The notes: generated by a model from the sequence alone, not told the origin. A DNA stretch of 37,002 nt from Anaerolineae bacterium (GCA_016928235.1 JAFGLD010000110.1:1-37002), one strand, 5' to 3'; positions 14,519 through 24,183 are shown, counted from the stretch's first letter. Translations and numbers: made by a program.

Positions 14519-16999
14519 ATGCTTGCCGAGACACGCAGCCAAATCAGGAACACCCAGCGTGGAGCACGCCCAACAATAGGTCTCCTTCTTAACGATGTTA
14601 ATAATAGGGCGAAGTACCAGGTCATGGTATGGAAAGGAATCGCCATGGCCGCGCGGGCAATGGATGTCAACCTGATATGCTTTGTCGGCGGAACACTTTA
14701 TTCCGCCTCCAACCAGTTCGAGTATCAACGTAATGTCATTTATGATCTACCCAATCCGGACAATGTGGATGGTTTGCTCATTGTTGGCTCATTAGGCACC
14801 TATGCGTCGACCCGCGAGCTTCAGGATTTCCATCTGCGCTACCGTCCCTTACCGACCGTCAGCATTGATACGGTTTTAGAAGGTATCCCCAGCGTGGTAG
14901 CGGAAGATCGCAAAGGTCTTCATGATGCCGTTACGCATCTGGTTGATGTTCACAATTGCCGTCGCGTTGGGTTCATCCGAGGGCCTGAAAATGCTCCCGC
15001 TGCCAATGCGCGATATCAAGCTTACATTGACACTCTATCCGAGCACAATATCCTCCTCGACCCCAACCTGGTGGCTCCCGGAGATTTTCTGCCTGATGGT
15101 GGAACCGCTGCCGTCAAGCTTTTGCTCGATGACCGTCAGCTTCGTCCTCGCACCGATCTGCAGGCGTTGATTGCCGCAAACGACAACATGGCATTGGCTG
15201 CTATAAACGCATTGCAGGAACGTGGCATCCAGGTGCCCCATGACATTGCCGTAGTGGGGTTTGATGATATCGAATACTGTATGGCAACGACGCCCTCGCT
15301 GACCACAATCCGCCAACCTATTCATGGAATGGCCAGGTTAGCCATCGGGATACTGTTGGCAATCATATCCGGCGAGCAAGTTCCGGAAACTGCTACACTT
15401 CCAACAAAACTGGTCATACGCCAATCCTGTGGCTGCTCTTACACGATCTCCTCACGGATAACAGAAAGAAAAGGGCCATCTGACGGCCAATCGCTCTCGC
15501 AAACCCTGTCTGGTCAACGCGCCAAGATTCTCATCCAGCTTATGCAGGCCATTGACGTCCCTGACGGCGATACGCAATTCACCTTGAACTGGGCAGAACA
15601 AATTCTGGATGCCTTTATCATCAGCCTGGAAGCCCCGGAAGAGCCTGATGTCTTCACGCATACACTGGATGATATTATCCGTCAGGCCTCCCGCCGGGAA
15701 GCCAACATCTCTTCGTGGTATGAGATCATATCCATCTTACGCAAATACACGCTGCCCCATCTCGAAGACCAGAGGCTGGGCCGGGCGATCAATCTTTGGG
15801 AACAGGCCTGGACACTGATAGGCGAGATGGCCATGCACATACCAGCACAGCAAAGGTTATGGGCAAGGCATGGCTCTGATATGCTTTATGATGTCAGCCA
15901 AATGCTCATTACCCAGTTTGATGTTACATCATTGATGGATATGGCAGCTCGAGAGTTGCCAAAACTGGGTATCAAGCAATGTTACATCTCGTTATACGAG
16001 GACCCGGCCCTGCCGGGCAGTCACTCCTGGCTGGCACTGGCTTACGACGAAGCCAGGCGTTACACCATTGAGCAGACAGGAGTACGGTATTCTACCAACA
16101 AGCTTATCCCACACGAGCTTCTTCCCAAAGACAGGTGCTATCATCTATTAGTAGAATCGCTCTATCTTGAAGACGAGCGGATTGGGTTCGTGATTTTTGG
16201 CGTGGGAGCCCTGGATGGAGTTATCTACAATATGCTGCAAGCCCAGATTAGCGGTGCCCTGAAGGGTGTCTTCCTTCTTCAGAACCGCAAGCAGATCGAG
16301 CAAAACCTGGCACAGTCCAACCAGGAGCTTGAGCAATTTGCCCTGGCAGCCTTCAATGGCCTCCAGGAGCCACTCAGCATGGTAAGCAGCTATCTCAAGC
16401 TTCTGACGCGACGATACCAGGGAGCAATCGACTCGGACGCCGACGAGTTTATCCAGTATGCAGTAGATGGTGCGACACGCATGCAAGGGTTACTTAACGA
16501 TTTGCTGTTCTATGCACGAGTAGAAACACAGGGTAAGGCTTGTGAGCCAATAAACTGCAATAAAATCCTGGATGATGTGTTGGCGAACCTCAGGATCGCC
16601 ATTGGAGAAAGTGGCGCGATAGTGACTTGTGATCCACTGCCTACTGTGATGGCCGATGATGTGCATCTGATGCAGTTGTTCCAAAACCTGATCGGCAATG
16701 CCATTAAGTTTCGCCAAAAAGGCGTCCGACCGGAAGTCCGTATTGGTGTCACACAGGTAGATACCTATTGGCAGTTCTCAGTCCGTGACAACGGTATTGG
16801 CATCGATCCGCGGCATTGTGGCCGCCTCTTCACAATCTTTCAACGCCTGCACAACCGGGTCGAGTATCCAGGCACTGGTATTGGTCTGGCAATCTGCAAA
16901 AAGATCGTCGAATACTACGGTGGCCGTATCTGGGTGGAATCTAAAGCAGGAGAAGGCGCTGTGTTCTATTTCACCTTGCCGATTTTAGATATCGGGTAA
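14519..16999 (+). CDS. Paralogous LacI-type sensor kinase lacking the phospho-acceptor His
   Basis: An 826-aa paralogue of the preceding gene with the same order: LacI-type sensor (RPTIGLLLNDVNN to RQSCGC), helical region, GAF-like domain, HisKA-like segment, HATPase. The ATP-binding boxes are intact (LFQNLIGNAIKF, DNGIGID, GTGIGLAICKKI). However, the H-box reads AAFNGLQEPLS where the upstream copy has SSHDLQEPLR: residue 613 is Asn (codon AAT at 16355-16357), the next Asp is Gly, and the following Arg is Ser. It therefore should not accept phosphate on itself. It may act as a regulatory subunit, or as a kinase in trans, within a heterodimer with its neighbour. AGGGG lies about 11 nt before the ATG. 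No stop or frameshift; the frame is well maintained, which argues against simple decay. Confidence 0.88.
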   Translation: MLAETRSQIRNTQRGARPTIGLLLNDVNNRAKYQVMVWKGIAMAARAMDVNLICFVGGTLYSASNQFEYQRNVIYDLPNPDNVDGLLIVGSLGTYASTRELQDFHLRYRPLPTVSIDTVLEGIPSVVAEDRKGLHDAVTHLVDVHNCRRVGFIRGPENAPAANARYQAYIDTLSEHNILLDPNLVAPGDFLPDGGTAAVKLLLDDRQLRPRTDLQALIAANDNMALAAINALQERGIQVPHDIAVVGFDDIEYCMATTPSLTTIRQPIHGMARLAIGILLAIISGEQVPETATLPTKLVIRQSCGCSYTISSRITERKGPSDGQSLSQTLSGQRAKILIQLMQAIDVPDGDTQFTLNWAEQILDAFIISLEAPEEPDVFTHTLDDIIRQASRREANISSWYEIISILRKYTLPHLEDQRLGRAINLWEQAWTLIGEMAMHIPAQQRLWARHGSDMLYDVSQMLITQFDVTSLMDMAARELPKLGIKQCYISLYEDPALPGSHSWLALAYDEARRYTIEQTGVRYSTNKLIPHELLPKDRCYHLLVESLYLEDERIGFVIFGVGALDGVIYNMLQAQISGALKGVFLLQNRKQIEQNLAQSNQELEQFALAAFNGLQEPLSMVSSYLKLLTRRYQGAIDSDADEFIQYAVDGATRMQGLLNDLLFYARVETQGKACEPINCNKILDDVLANLRIAIGESGAIVTCDPLPTVMADDVHLMQLFQNLIGNAIKFRQKGVRPEVRIGVTQVDTYWQFSVRDNGIGIDPRHCGRLFTIFQRLHNRVEYPGTGIGLAICKKIVEYYGGRIWVESKAGEGAVFYFTLPILDIG

Positions 17000-17176
17000 C
17001 GACTCGATACCATTGGCGAATTCGAGCATATCTTGGTTGGCAGGGCTCAAATCTGTTCGTCCCCTCGACCTCTCCCCAGACACCGATAGACCAGTCCTGA
17101 GCGCCGAGTGATAGATAACAGACAATCGGGGTACAATTGCGCCAGCTCAGCTGGAGCAAGAAAGGCTCATAATGAT

Positions 17177-18142
17177 ATGTCTACTCGAACAACGCTGGTC
17201 ACCGGTGGAGCCGGTTTTATTGGCAGCCACCTCGTCGATACACTTCTGGCACGCAGTGAGCGTGTGATCTGCATCGATAACTTTACCGACAATTACGATC
17301 CGGCCCGCAAACGGGCTAACATTGTCGACCACCTGGAGCATCCCGATTACGTCCTGATCGAGGGCGATATCCGGGATCGCGAACTGGTCAGGCGCGTCTT
17401 CGAAGATTACAAACCGCAGCGTGTTGTCCATCTGGCGGCTCTGGCCGGTGTGCGCGCCTCGATTGATCGGGCCGATCTGTATACGGAAGTGAACATCCAG
17501 GGCTCGATCAACCTGATGGATGCCGCCCGCCGGTTTGGGCTTGAAAACTTTATATTGGCCTCAACCTCTTCTGTCTATGGCAAAACCGAACAGGTGCCGT
17601 TCAAAGAAGAACAGTCCACCGATCATCCGCTGGCTCCTTACCCGGCGACCAAAAAGGCTTGTGAAGTAATGGCCCATGCCTATCACAATATGTTCGGGTT
17701 GAACATCACCGTGCTGCGATTTTTCAATGTCTACGGCCCGCGTGTCCGTCCAGACACGATGGCCTACATGGTCGCTGATGCCATCACGAGGGATGAGGAA
17801 ATTACGATCTACAATGAAGGCAATCTGCACCGTGACTGGACATACGTCGATGATATTATTCAGGGCGTCGTGGCTGCGCTGGATAAGCCGCTGGGCTACG
17901 ATGTGATCAACATCGGCCGGGGTGAGCCCATCCGTCTGGGCGATTTTGTCGATATCATTCAGGAGTTAGCCGGCAAAGCGGTCCGGATCAGACACGCGCC
18001 GGCCCCAGCCAGTGAGCCGCCGATTACCTATGCCAATGTCGAGAAGGCCCAACGGCTGTTTGGCTACCAGCCCCATACCTCAATTCGCGAAGGTCTGGCC
18101 CACACCTGGGAGTGGTATCATGGGTTGGAAGTCAGGAGTTAG
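17177..18142 (+). CDS. NAD-dependent nucleotide-sugar epimerase/dehydratase
   Basis: Extended short-chain dehydrogenase of about 321 aa, closest in pattern to UDP-glucuronate 4-epimerase and UDP-glucose 4-epimerase. The NAD loop TGGAGFIG is at residues 9-16, the DNFTDNYDP segment after it is typical of UDP-glucuronate epimerases, STSSVYG supplies the catalytic Ser/Thr, and YPATKKA the Tyr-x3-Lys pair. RDWTYVDDI and NIGRGEP near the C-terminus are family markers. It would provide sugars for surface polysaccharide or glycosylation. Start at the ATG at 17177 (MSTRTTLVTGG), which places the Rossmann strand at the N-terminus; the frame extends upstream to 17108 without support. Downstream of the kinase pair by 177 nt and convergent with endonuclease V. 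Confidence 0.88.
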   Translation: MSTRTTLVTGGAGFIGSHLVDTLLARSERVICIDNFTDNYDPARKRANIVDHLEHPDYVLIEGDIRDRELVRRVFEDYKPQRVVHLAALAGVRASIDRADLYTEVNIQGSINLMDAARRFGLENFILASTSSVYGKTEQVPFKEEQSTDHPLAPYPATKKACEVMAHAYHNMFGLNITVLRFFNVYGPRVRPDTMAYMVADAITRDEEITIYNEGNLHRDWTYVDDIIQGVVAALDKPLGYDVINIGRGEPIRLGDFVDIIQELAGKAVRIRHAPAPASEPPITYANVEKAQRLFGYQPHTSIREGLAHTWEWYHGLEVRS

Positions 18143-18154
18143 ACATATGGGCAT

Positions 18155-18199
18155 GGTTCTCGGTTATTCTCATACAGAGCATCGGAGTAGCCGAGAACC
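18155..18199. terminator. Inverted repeat between convergent genes
   Basis: Perfect 9-bp arms, GGTTCTCGG (18155-18163) and CCGAGAACC (18191-18199), with a 27-nt loop. It sits exactly between the converging epimerase and nfi stops. No T tract, so termination is inferred from position only. Confidence 0.4.
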
Positions 18200-18212
18200 G
18201 CTCACGATAAGC

Positions 18213-18896
18213 TCAGACTTGCCGGCCGATGTCAGGTGCCTGACCCCCGGCTGTATTGTGCGCTGCGCGGATGGGCTCAGGCAGGCGGTAGCGAGTCGCG
18301 CAGCGCAGCACCAGCTCCCGCGCAGTGTCGAGTGTGGCTCGATGTCCCGGTGAGGTGTAAACCGGCTTGACGCCTGTCCTGGTCCTCAACACTGCGCCGA
18401 TCTCCTCACCCTGCAGCCTGAGAACCGAATACGAACCCTTCTCCTCACCGACTTCCTCGTACTGGCCACACAGCCATGTCTTGCCGCAGCCGACGGTAGG
18501 AGCATCCAACCACAGCCCGATGTGGCTGGCGATGCCAAAACGCCGGGGATGCGCGATGCCCTGGCCATCAAAGATATAGGCATCGGCTCTATTCCGGAGC
18601 TTCTGGTAGGCTTCTAAAATGACCGCTCCTTCCCGAAAGCCAAGCAGCCCGGGAATATAAGGAAAGGTTGTCGACATTCTGGCAGTGACCGCCTCAACAA
18701 CAACCAGATCGGGAAAAGACAAGACTACGATAGCCGCCTGGCTCACCCCATCCTTGACGCTCACATCAACCCCGGCTACCAGATGCAGATTCTCGAAGTC
18801 AACCGGTGTTTGGGTGTCCACCTGCCCAACTAACTCTCTCTGTAGGGCGATGGCATCAGATGGGGTCAGATCCCAGGAATGGGGGATGTTGTTCAT
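18213..18896 (-). CDS. nfi: Endonuclease V
   Basis: Endonuclease V (227 aa, family usual about 220-230) cuts the second phosphodiester bond 3' of deoxyinosine and starts repair of deaminated adenine. Visible: D44 in GVDVSVKDG, the wedge PYIPGLLGFRE (79-89, with catalytic E89), D110 in FDGQGIAHPRRFGIASHIGL, and the C-terminal VYTSPGHR. These are the expected metal-binding acidic residues in the right order. The ATG at 18896 gives the normal N-terminus. Convergent with the epimerase; a long gene-poor gap lies upstream. Confidence 0.95.
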   Translation of the reverse strand: MNNIPHSWDLTPSDAIALQRELVGQVDTQTPVDFENLHLVAGVDVSVKDGVSQAAIVVLSFPDLVVVEAVTARMSTTFPYIPGLLGFREGAVILEAYQKLRNRADAYIFDGQGIAHPRRFGIASHIGLWLDAPTVGCGKTWLCGQYEEVGEEKGSYSVLRLQGEEIGAVLRTRTGVKPVYTSPGHRATLDTARELVLRCATRYRLPEPIRAAHNTAGGQAPDIGRQV

Positions 18897-19645
18897 TGTG
18901 GGACACCTTACCTTCTTTACCTCAGACGCTGAGGCACTCCAGGGAGATCAATAGACTTTGTCAGCAACAGGATTGTTATGTGTGAAATCCGGCTTATTTT
19001 ATGCATAACTCAGTGATTGTCGATGAAGTCTACCGTCATTGCATTTTTCGGCCAAATTTTGAGCGGGGTTGCGGGTCAGGCCATTCCAAAGAACTTAAAG
19101 AAGTCAGACCGTCACAACCGCCGGCTCAAGATCACTTTCCGTCTTTTGATTGACAGGAGACCTGGCAAGTCAACAAGAAGATCGAGATGTTTTCAGGAAG
19201 AGCATGCTCTTTCTTGAAAGAGATCGGGAAATTTTTTGCTTCAGTTAATGCTTGTGTTACCTGCTGTTACCCATCGCTGCACAATACCCCATCACAATCG
19301 TCCCCCACGTCGATTCTCGTATGGGCACCGTATCGACCCATTCACCCTCCACAACAGTCCGGTCCGGTAGAAAAATAGGAATGATTACCTATCCGAATTC
19401 TTGTTTGTATGACGGCGTGGCAGATGGCTTTATGCTATAGTGGGTGAGAAGCATGTAGCTATGCGCGTTCCACCATCAGCTTACAGTTGGCCAACAGAAG
19501 TTTCATTGAGATGGGCAAGCATAGACTGGCACCCTTGCCAGGGAAAACATACCAATATAAATGACGTCATAGATGTTGGTTTTGTGAAACACGGATTATT
19601 GATAGTCAAGCGTTTAATGTCAAGTATATAAAAAGGAGCAGATGT
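18897..19645. other. 750-base gap without a convincing gene
   Basis: Short frames of 60-66 codons occur on the plus strand but lack ribosome sites and family features. The region holds the nfi promoter, a palindrome at 19198-19211, and the leader of the propeller lipoprotein. I found no tRNA or known structured RNA pattern. Confidence 0.4.
19198..19211. repeat. 14-bp palindrome
   Basis: AAGAGCATGCTCTT is perfectly palindromic. With one indel the symmetry extends outward to TTCA...TGAA (19192-19218). No T tract follows. It could be an operator or a remnant of a larger repeat. Confidence 0.5.
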
Positions 19646-21088
19646 ATGAATCGCGGAAAATTTTCTCTGTTAGTGGCTGCGAATATGTTGATCCTGGCCG
19701 CGTTGGCCTGCTCGACCGATACGATGCCTACCCAGGAGCCAGAGCCTGCGAGAGGAATGCCGGAGACAGAGACGAGCCAGGCTCTCACAGACGAGCCAAA
19801 AGAGGAGCCTGATGTGGTGGCCCCTCGAGCTCCCCTGCCGGAGGCCGAAGCCGGCATGGCCTGCTTTGGCTCCCGCGAAATGGGCGTCACCTGCCTGACA
19901 GAAGCGGGCTGGCAGACCCACAGCAAGGAAAACAATGACCTTGCCGGCAACTATGTCCTCGATCTGACTACCTGCCCGGATGGCAGTCTGGTGGTTGCAC
20001 AAATGTCGGCGATCAGCGTCTTTGACGGGCAGACCTGGAAGAGCTTCGATGGTGGCTGGGGACATGGCAGCCCCGAGGCATTGGCTTGCGACCAGGATGG
20101 CGCTTTTTGGGTCGCTCACTTCAAGGGTGTCAGCCGGTTCAAGGACGGCAGCTGGACCACCTTCCCATCGAGCGACCTGGCTACCGGCGAAGCCGCTAAC
20201 GACCTGATCAGCGATGTGGCGGTGACGCCTGACGGCTCGGTCTGGGTTGCCACCACCTACAGCATCGCCCAATACGATAATGGCCAGTGGAGCATCTTCC
20301 AGGAAGGGCAGGGCTTTGACGACAAATACTTCATCGACCAGCTTGCCGTCGACAGCCAGGGCAGGCTATGGGCCTCCCATGGCGGCGGGCTGTTGGTTCA
20401 TGAAGAGGGCACCTGGACCAGCCACAATAACCCCGGCTATGTATCCAACCAGAGCATGGGCATCGATGCCTACGACAGGGTGTGGGTTGGCACGCTCAGT
20501 GATGGCGTTTTGCTCTTTGAAGACGGCGCCTGGACATCCTACGACATGGACAAGGGCCTCAGCAGCAACACCATCTACGCTATCGCCCCCGACGCCAATG
20601 GCCGTGTCTGGTTGGCAACGTCTTACGGTCTGGATGTCTTCGATGGTGAAACATGGCATATCTACCGCATGGACAACAGCGATCTGAACGATACCGACCT
20701 GCGTGCAGCCACCGTCCTGGCAGGAGGGCCCGCGCTACCCGATCCGCTCGCCAAAGACCCCGGCAAGATCACAGGGCACGCAACCCTGCCGGACGGTAGC
20801 CCGATGGCCAATGCTGCGGTAGAGATCTGCGTCGAGATCATCGCATCCAGATTCTCCGGAGCAACACCCTGCTCTGATCAACCCTACATGCAGAGTGCTA
20901 CGACCGATGTAGACGGCAACTTCATCTTTGATAATATTCCTGTTGGTTGGTATATCCTGACCATGGACACCGGCGACGGCTGGGCACAACTGACAACCTC
21001 TTTAGGATTGATCTCTGAGCGCATCCCAGTTGAGCCCGGTAAGACAATTGATGTTGGTGAGATTTTTATTCAGGAAGACGACGATTAG
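19646..21088 (+). CDS. Lipoprotein with two-component-regulator-type beta-propeller
   Basis: A 480-aa lipoprotein: signal sequence ending in LAALAC (Cys at residue 22), an acidic Pro/Glu-rich linker to about residue 65, then at least six propeller blades. Each blade has the pattern D-x-G-x-(L/V)-W-(V/A), then G(L/V)-x-(V/F/R)-(F/Y)-x-(D/E)-G-x-W, for example PDGSVWVATTYSIAQYDNGQW and DAYDRVWVGTLSDGVLLFED. This matches the repeat found in hybrid two-component sensors, here without any kinase. The final 100 residues (ITGHATLPDGSPMANAAVEI, then FIFDNIPVGWYILTM) look like a carboxypeptidase-regulatory/Cna-B-like beta sandwich. Likely an extracellular binding protein. The ATG has AGGAG 7 nt upstream; a strong terminator lies about 70 nt after the stop. 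Confidence 0.85.
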   Translation: MNRGKFSLLVAANMLILAALACSTDTMPTQEPEPARGMPETETSQALTDEPKEEPDVVAPRAPLPEAEAGMACFGSREMGVTCLTEAGWQTHSKENNDLAGNYVLDLTTCPDGSLVVAQMSAISVFDGQTWKSFDGGWGHGSPEALACDQDGAFWVAHFKGVSRFKDGSWTTFPSSDLATGEAANDLISDVAVTPDGSVWVATTYSIAQYDNGQWSIFQEGQGFDDKYFIDQLAVDSQGRLWASHGGGLLVHEEGTWTSHNNPGYVSNQSMGIDAYDRVWVGTLSDGVLLFEDGAWTSYDMDKGLSSNTIYAIAPDANGRVWLATSYGLDVFDGETWHIYRMDNSDLNDTDLRAATVLAGGPALPDPLAKDPGKITGHATLPDGSPMANAAVEICVEIIASRFSGATPCSDQPYMQSATTDVDGNFIFDNIPVGWYILTMDTGDGWAQLTTSLGLISERIPVEPGKTIDVGEIFIQEDDD

Positions 21089-21159
21089 ATCGCCTGCGCC
21101 CAAGCTGTGGGCTTGGCTGATATGACCTGTTCACCCCCGTGAGCCCCCATGCAGGACCC

Positions 21160-21202
21160 GGACACGTGAGACCGGAGACGACCTCACGTGTCCTCGCTTT
21201 TT
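21160..21202 (+). terminator. Rho-independent terminator of the propeller lipoprotein
   Basis: A perfect 11-bp stem, GGACACGTGAG (21160-21170) with CTCACGTGTCC (21183-21193), followed by TCGC and five T (21198-21202). Confidence 0.85.
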
Positions 21203-21285
21203 GGAGATGTGGGTGTCTCCGGCAAACTGAACAGGCATGCGCATGAAGGCCTCCGAGATCGTGAGGGCATTGGGGATTTTTTCCT

Positions 21286-22109
21286 TTAGGGCCTGCCTGT
21301 CTTTTCCCGCAGACAATGTGCTACAGCGGCGAAAACCTCATCTGGAAAGCCGGACAACCCTGGAATATCGTTGCTCTCAAGTAGAAAGTACTGACCCTCT
21401 TGATCTTGCAAGAAATCTAGCCCGAGGATATCAGCCTCCAGGTGAGCCATTGCTTTGGAAGTGTATTCTTTAAGAACACCGGGTACTTCGATCAGCTCAT
21501 GTTCGACGGTGTCTGTGTTGGCCTTCCAACCGCTTCCTCGACGAGACATTGCCCAGATACGCTCACCAATTGCCAGACAGCGTATATCGGCCACGTAGTC
21601 AATGTAAGGCTCAAGGGTAACATAGTCCTCGCTCACAAAGCTCAAACTTTGATGTCTTGCCACTGCTCCGAATTGGCGATTCTGGCCTTTCCATAGCCTG
21701 CATGGTAATTGCCAATCTTAATGACAGACGGAATCTCCGGCTCGATCTTGTCCAGAGTCTGCTCACCTACGACCGCAGAAAAGGGGATAACCGGCAGCCC
21801 GGCAGCTCGCATCTCGTTCAGCATAGAGAGACGGTCAAAACCGCGCAGAAGGGTCGAGGCGGGGTTCACGCAAGGGACTTGTGCCAGGCGAATAAGCTCC
21901 AGTACAGCTCGATGGTTTGGATGGGGCCGAATAGCGCCGACACGCCACAACACGCCATCGATCCGCTTCGTGCCTGACTGATCTGATACCCACAGCTTGT
22001 CTTCGTAGTACAGCCACTTGCTGCTCTGGAGCCGGCAATAATGCGCCTGATAACCGGGAAAGTGTTCCTGCCAGCATTGTTCACCATTAACGACAACGAG
22101 TGTATCCAT
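21286..22109 (-). pseudogene. Synapsin/RimK-like ATP-grasp gene broken by a frameshift
   Basis: Two minus-strand frames, 22109-21642 and 21663-21286, together read as one ATP-grasp protein of about 274 aa. The first ends ...IGNYHAGYGKARIANSEQWQ then DIKV and a stop; the second resumes with SLSFVSEDYVTLEPYIDYVA. Adding one A to the AAA run (plus strand 21648-21650) restores DIK-SLSFV in frame, and the joined length is then an exact multiple of three. SVIKIGNYHAGYGKAR resembles the nucleotide-binding segment of synapsin-like ATP-grasp enzymes, and FLLESNDIPGLSGF carries the metal-binding Glu-x-Asn-type site. Such enzymes ligate an amino acid or peptide to a carboxylate; substrate unknown. A recent mutation or an assembly indel are both possible; a programmed shift is less likely. 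Confidence 0.7.
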
Positions 22110-22205
22110 TCCTCAGCCCTCGTAATCCTCTTTCTGCTCGGTCCAACTTTTCGATGGAGCCTTCAGTATACCTCGACTGAATAAGCAGGAGCATGGAGAC
22201 CTTCG

Positions 22206-22253
22206 AGGCTTGAGGACGGAGGAGGTCTTTTTGATTTTGCTACCCTGCACAGT
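22206..22253 (+). repeat. Left copy of imperfect direct repeat flanking the nuclease pair
   Basis: The pattern AGGC-TTGAGG-n-C-n4-GA-n-GTCTTTTT-n-ATT...ACCCTG-n-AC occurs here and again, same orientation, at 25157-25200, about 2.95 kb away. A weak terminator-like pairing AGACCT/AGGTCT precedes the T run. The 349-base gap 22110-22458 contains nothing else I can identify beyond the ribosome site of the next gene. Confidence 0.45.
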
Positions 22254-22458
22254 GAGTCGAGAAAGTGGCGATTTGTAACATTTGTTTTCCCAATCAGCAA
22301 CCCAGGAGAGAGATAATAATAGTGGAGGTGAAAACCTAAGTCGCAAAATCGGCACAGTAGACATTGATGGGTATGTGTGCTTCAATATGAGGGTACGCCA
22401 ACTAACCATGACAACGTCTAACCTCTCCAACTCAGAAACATAATCAGGAGGCTCCCCT

Positions 22459-24183
22459 ATGAGTGAGGCAAGCGAGATCAAGACTACTTATACCCAAAGG
22501 GGGCTCAGACGTTTTGAGGTAGCGATCCGGCATAAGGAGCTTCATAAGTACCAGGTGATTCGCGGTGATAACCGTCTGGTCGTCATGCAACAAGCCCAGG
22601 TCAAGATGTCGCAGTGGGATGAGATGTGGGCGCGCAAGCATGAGGCCGAGCAGAAACGCCAGGAGCGCCAGCAACACGCACAGGAAGTCGAAGAGAAGAA
22701 ACAGCTTGTCGTTGAGCGCACAAAAGAGGCACAAGAAGCCCTGGCTGTATTGGATACTGTGCTGTCGCATACGCTTGGTATCGATGATACAGTCGACTGG
22801 GAATCGCTGAAAAAACATGCGGACTACACCAAGCCCCAACCCACAAAGCCTGTCCCTCCCGAAATTTTCCAAAAGCCTCAACGTTCCGATGCAAAGTACC
22901 AGATCAAACTCGGCTTCATCGATGAGTTTCTTGACGGTCTCATCACATCACGGCGGGTGGAGCGAAAGAAGAAGGTCGATGCTCGCTTCAAGAGTGAGCT
23001 CGAACGTTGGCAAAAGGCGAGAGACCAAGTGGCAGCCGAGCACAATGACCGGGTGGATAAGTATCGGGAGGACATGAAAGCCTGGGAGGTAGATCGGGCC
23101 ACTTATCTCAAAGAAAGAGACCAAGGAAATGCAGCAATCGATAAGAGGAAAGAGGAGTATTTGAAAGCCCAGCCCCAGGCAATCATCAACTATTGCGACT
23201 TGGTCCTAACAAACTCCAAATACCCGGACTACTTCCCCCAGTCGTACGAGCTAGACTATAACCCTGAAACCAAGCTCCTTCTTGTCGACTACCAACTCCC
23301 GTCGGGGAGCGACATACCTACGGTCAAGGAGGTCAAATATGTCCAGGCACGTGATGATTTCGTCGAGACACAAATCTCGCAGTCTCAGCTTAACCAGATC
23401 TACGACAACCTCCTTTATCAGATTGCTCTCCGTACCATTCACGAGCTTTATGAAGCAGACAAAATCGGTGCCCTGGCGACTATCGTCTTCAATGGCTTCG
23501 TCGATTCAGTTGATCCGGCGACGGGTAATGAGGCACACGCCTGTGTGATCTCACTCCTGGCCAATAAAGAGGAGTTTGAGGAAATAAACCTGGCCAACGT
23601 GGACCCAAAGGCTTGCTTCAAGAAATTGAAGGGAGTTGGTAGCTCTAAACTGCATAGCCTGACCCCGATAGCCCCTATTGTCCAGATGGAGCGGGAAGAT
23701 AACCGGTTTGTGGATGCATGGGCTGTAGTCGATGACCTGAAAGAGGGCGACAATCTGGCGGCCATGGATTGGGAGTCATTCGAGCACTTGGTGCGAGAGA
23801 TATTTGAGAAAGAGTTTGCCTCAGCCGGCGGCGAAGTAAAAGTAACCCGCGCCAGCCGCGACGGGGGAATCGATGCTGTAGCCTTCGACCCAGACCCAAT
23901 ACGGGGCGGCAAGATCGTCATCCAGGCCAAGCGCTATACCAATACCGTCGGCGTTTCGGCGGTGCGAGACCTGTACGGCTCGATGATGAATGAGGGAGCC
24001 AACAAGGGAATCCTGGTGACTACTTCCGACTATGGGCCCGATGCTTACGAATTCGCCAAGGGTAAGCCTTTGACGCTGCTGAGTGGCAGCAATCTGCTCC
24101 ATCTGCTTGAGAAGCATGGTCACAAGGCATGGATCGATTTGAGAGAAGCAAAGAAAACCCTGTCGGAAAGTCAGATTGATTGA
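22459..24183 (+). CDS. Coiled-coil protein with C-terminal Mrr-type restriction endonuclease domain
   Basis: 574 aa. The N-terminal 250 residues are very rich in Lys, Glu, Gln and Arg, with long predicted coiled coils (WARKHEAEQKRQERQQHAQE and around 170-240). A middle alpha/beta region follows. The last 130 residues are an Mrr-type PD-(D/E)xK nuclease: MDWESFEHLVREIFEKEF, then D468-GGID (D472) and the active-site strand IVIQAKRY (Q489-A-K491), then GANKGILVTTSDYGPDA. Mrr domains cut modified or foreign DNA (type IV restriction). AGGAGG stands 7 nt before the ATG. The stop overlaps the start of an HNH nuclease gene by 4 nt, so the two are translationally coupled and probably work together, likely in defence (inferred). 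Confidence 0.85.
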   Translation: MSEASEIKTTYTQRGLRRFEVAIRHKELHKYQVIRGDNRLVVMQQAQVKMSQWDEMWARKHEAEQKRQERQQHAQEVEEKKQLVVERTKEAQEALAVLDTVLSHTLGIDDTVDWESLKKHADYTKPQPTKPVPPEIFQKPQRSDAKYQIKLGFIDEFLDGLITSRRVERKKKVDARFKSELERWQKARDQVAAEHNDRVDKYREDMKAWEVDRATYLKERDQGNAAIDKRKEEYLKAQPQAIINYCDLVLTNSKYPDYFPQSYELDYNPETKLLLVDYQLPSGSDIPTVKEVKYVQARDDFVETQISQSQLNQIYDNLLYQIALRTIHELYEADKIGALATIVFNGFVDSVDPATGNEAHACVISLLANKEEFEEINLANVDPKACFKKLKGVGSSKLHSLTPIAPIVQMEREDNRFVDAWAVVDDLKEGDNLAAMDWESFEHLVREIFEKEFASAGGEVKVTRASRDGGIDAVAFDPDPIRGGKIVIQAKRYTNTVGVSAVRDLYGSMMNEGANKGILVTTSDYGPDAYEFAKGKPLTLLSGSNLLHLLEKHGHKAWIDLREAKKTLSESQID

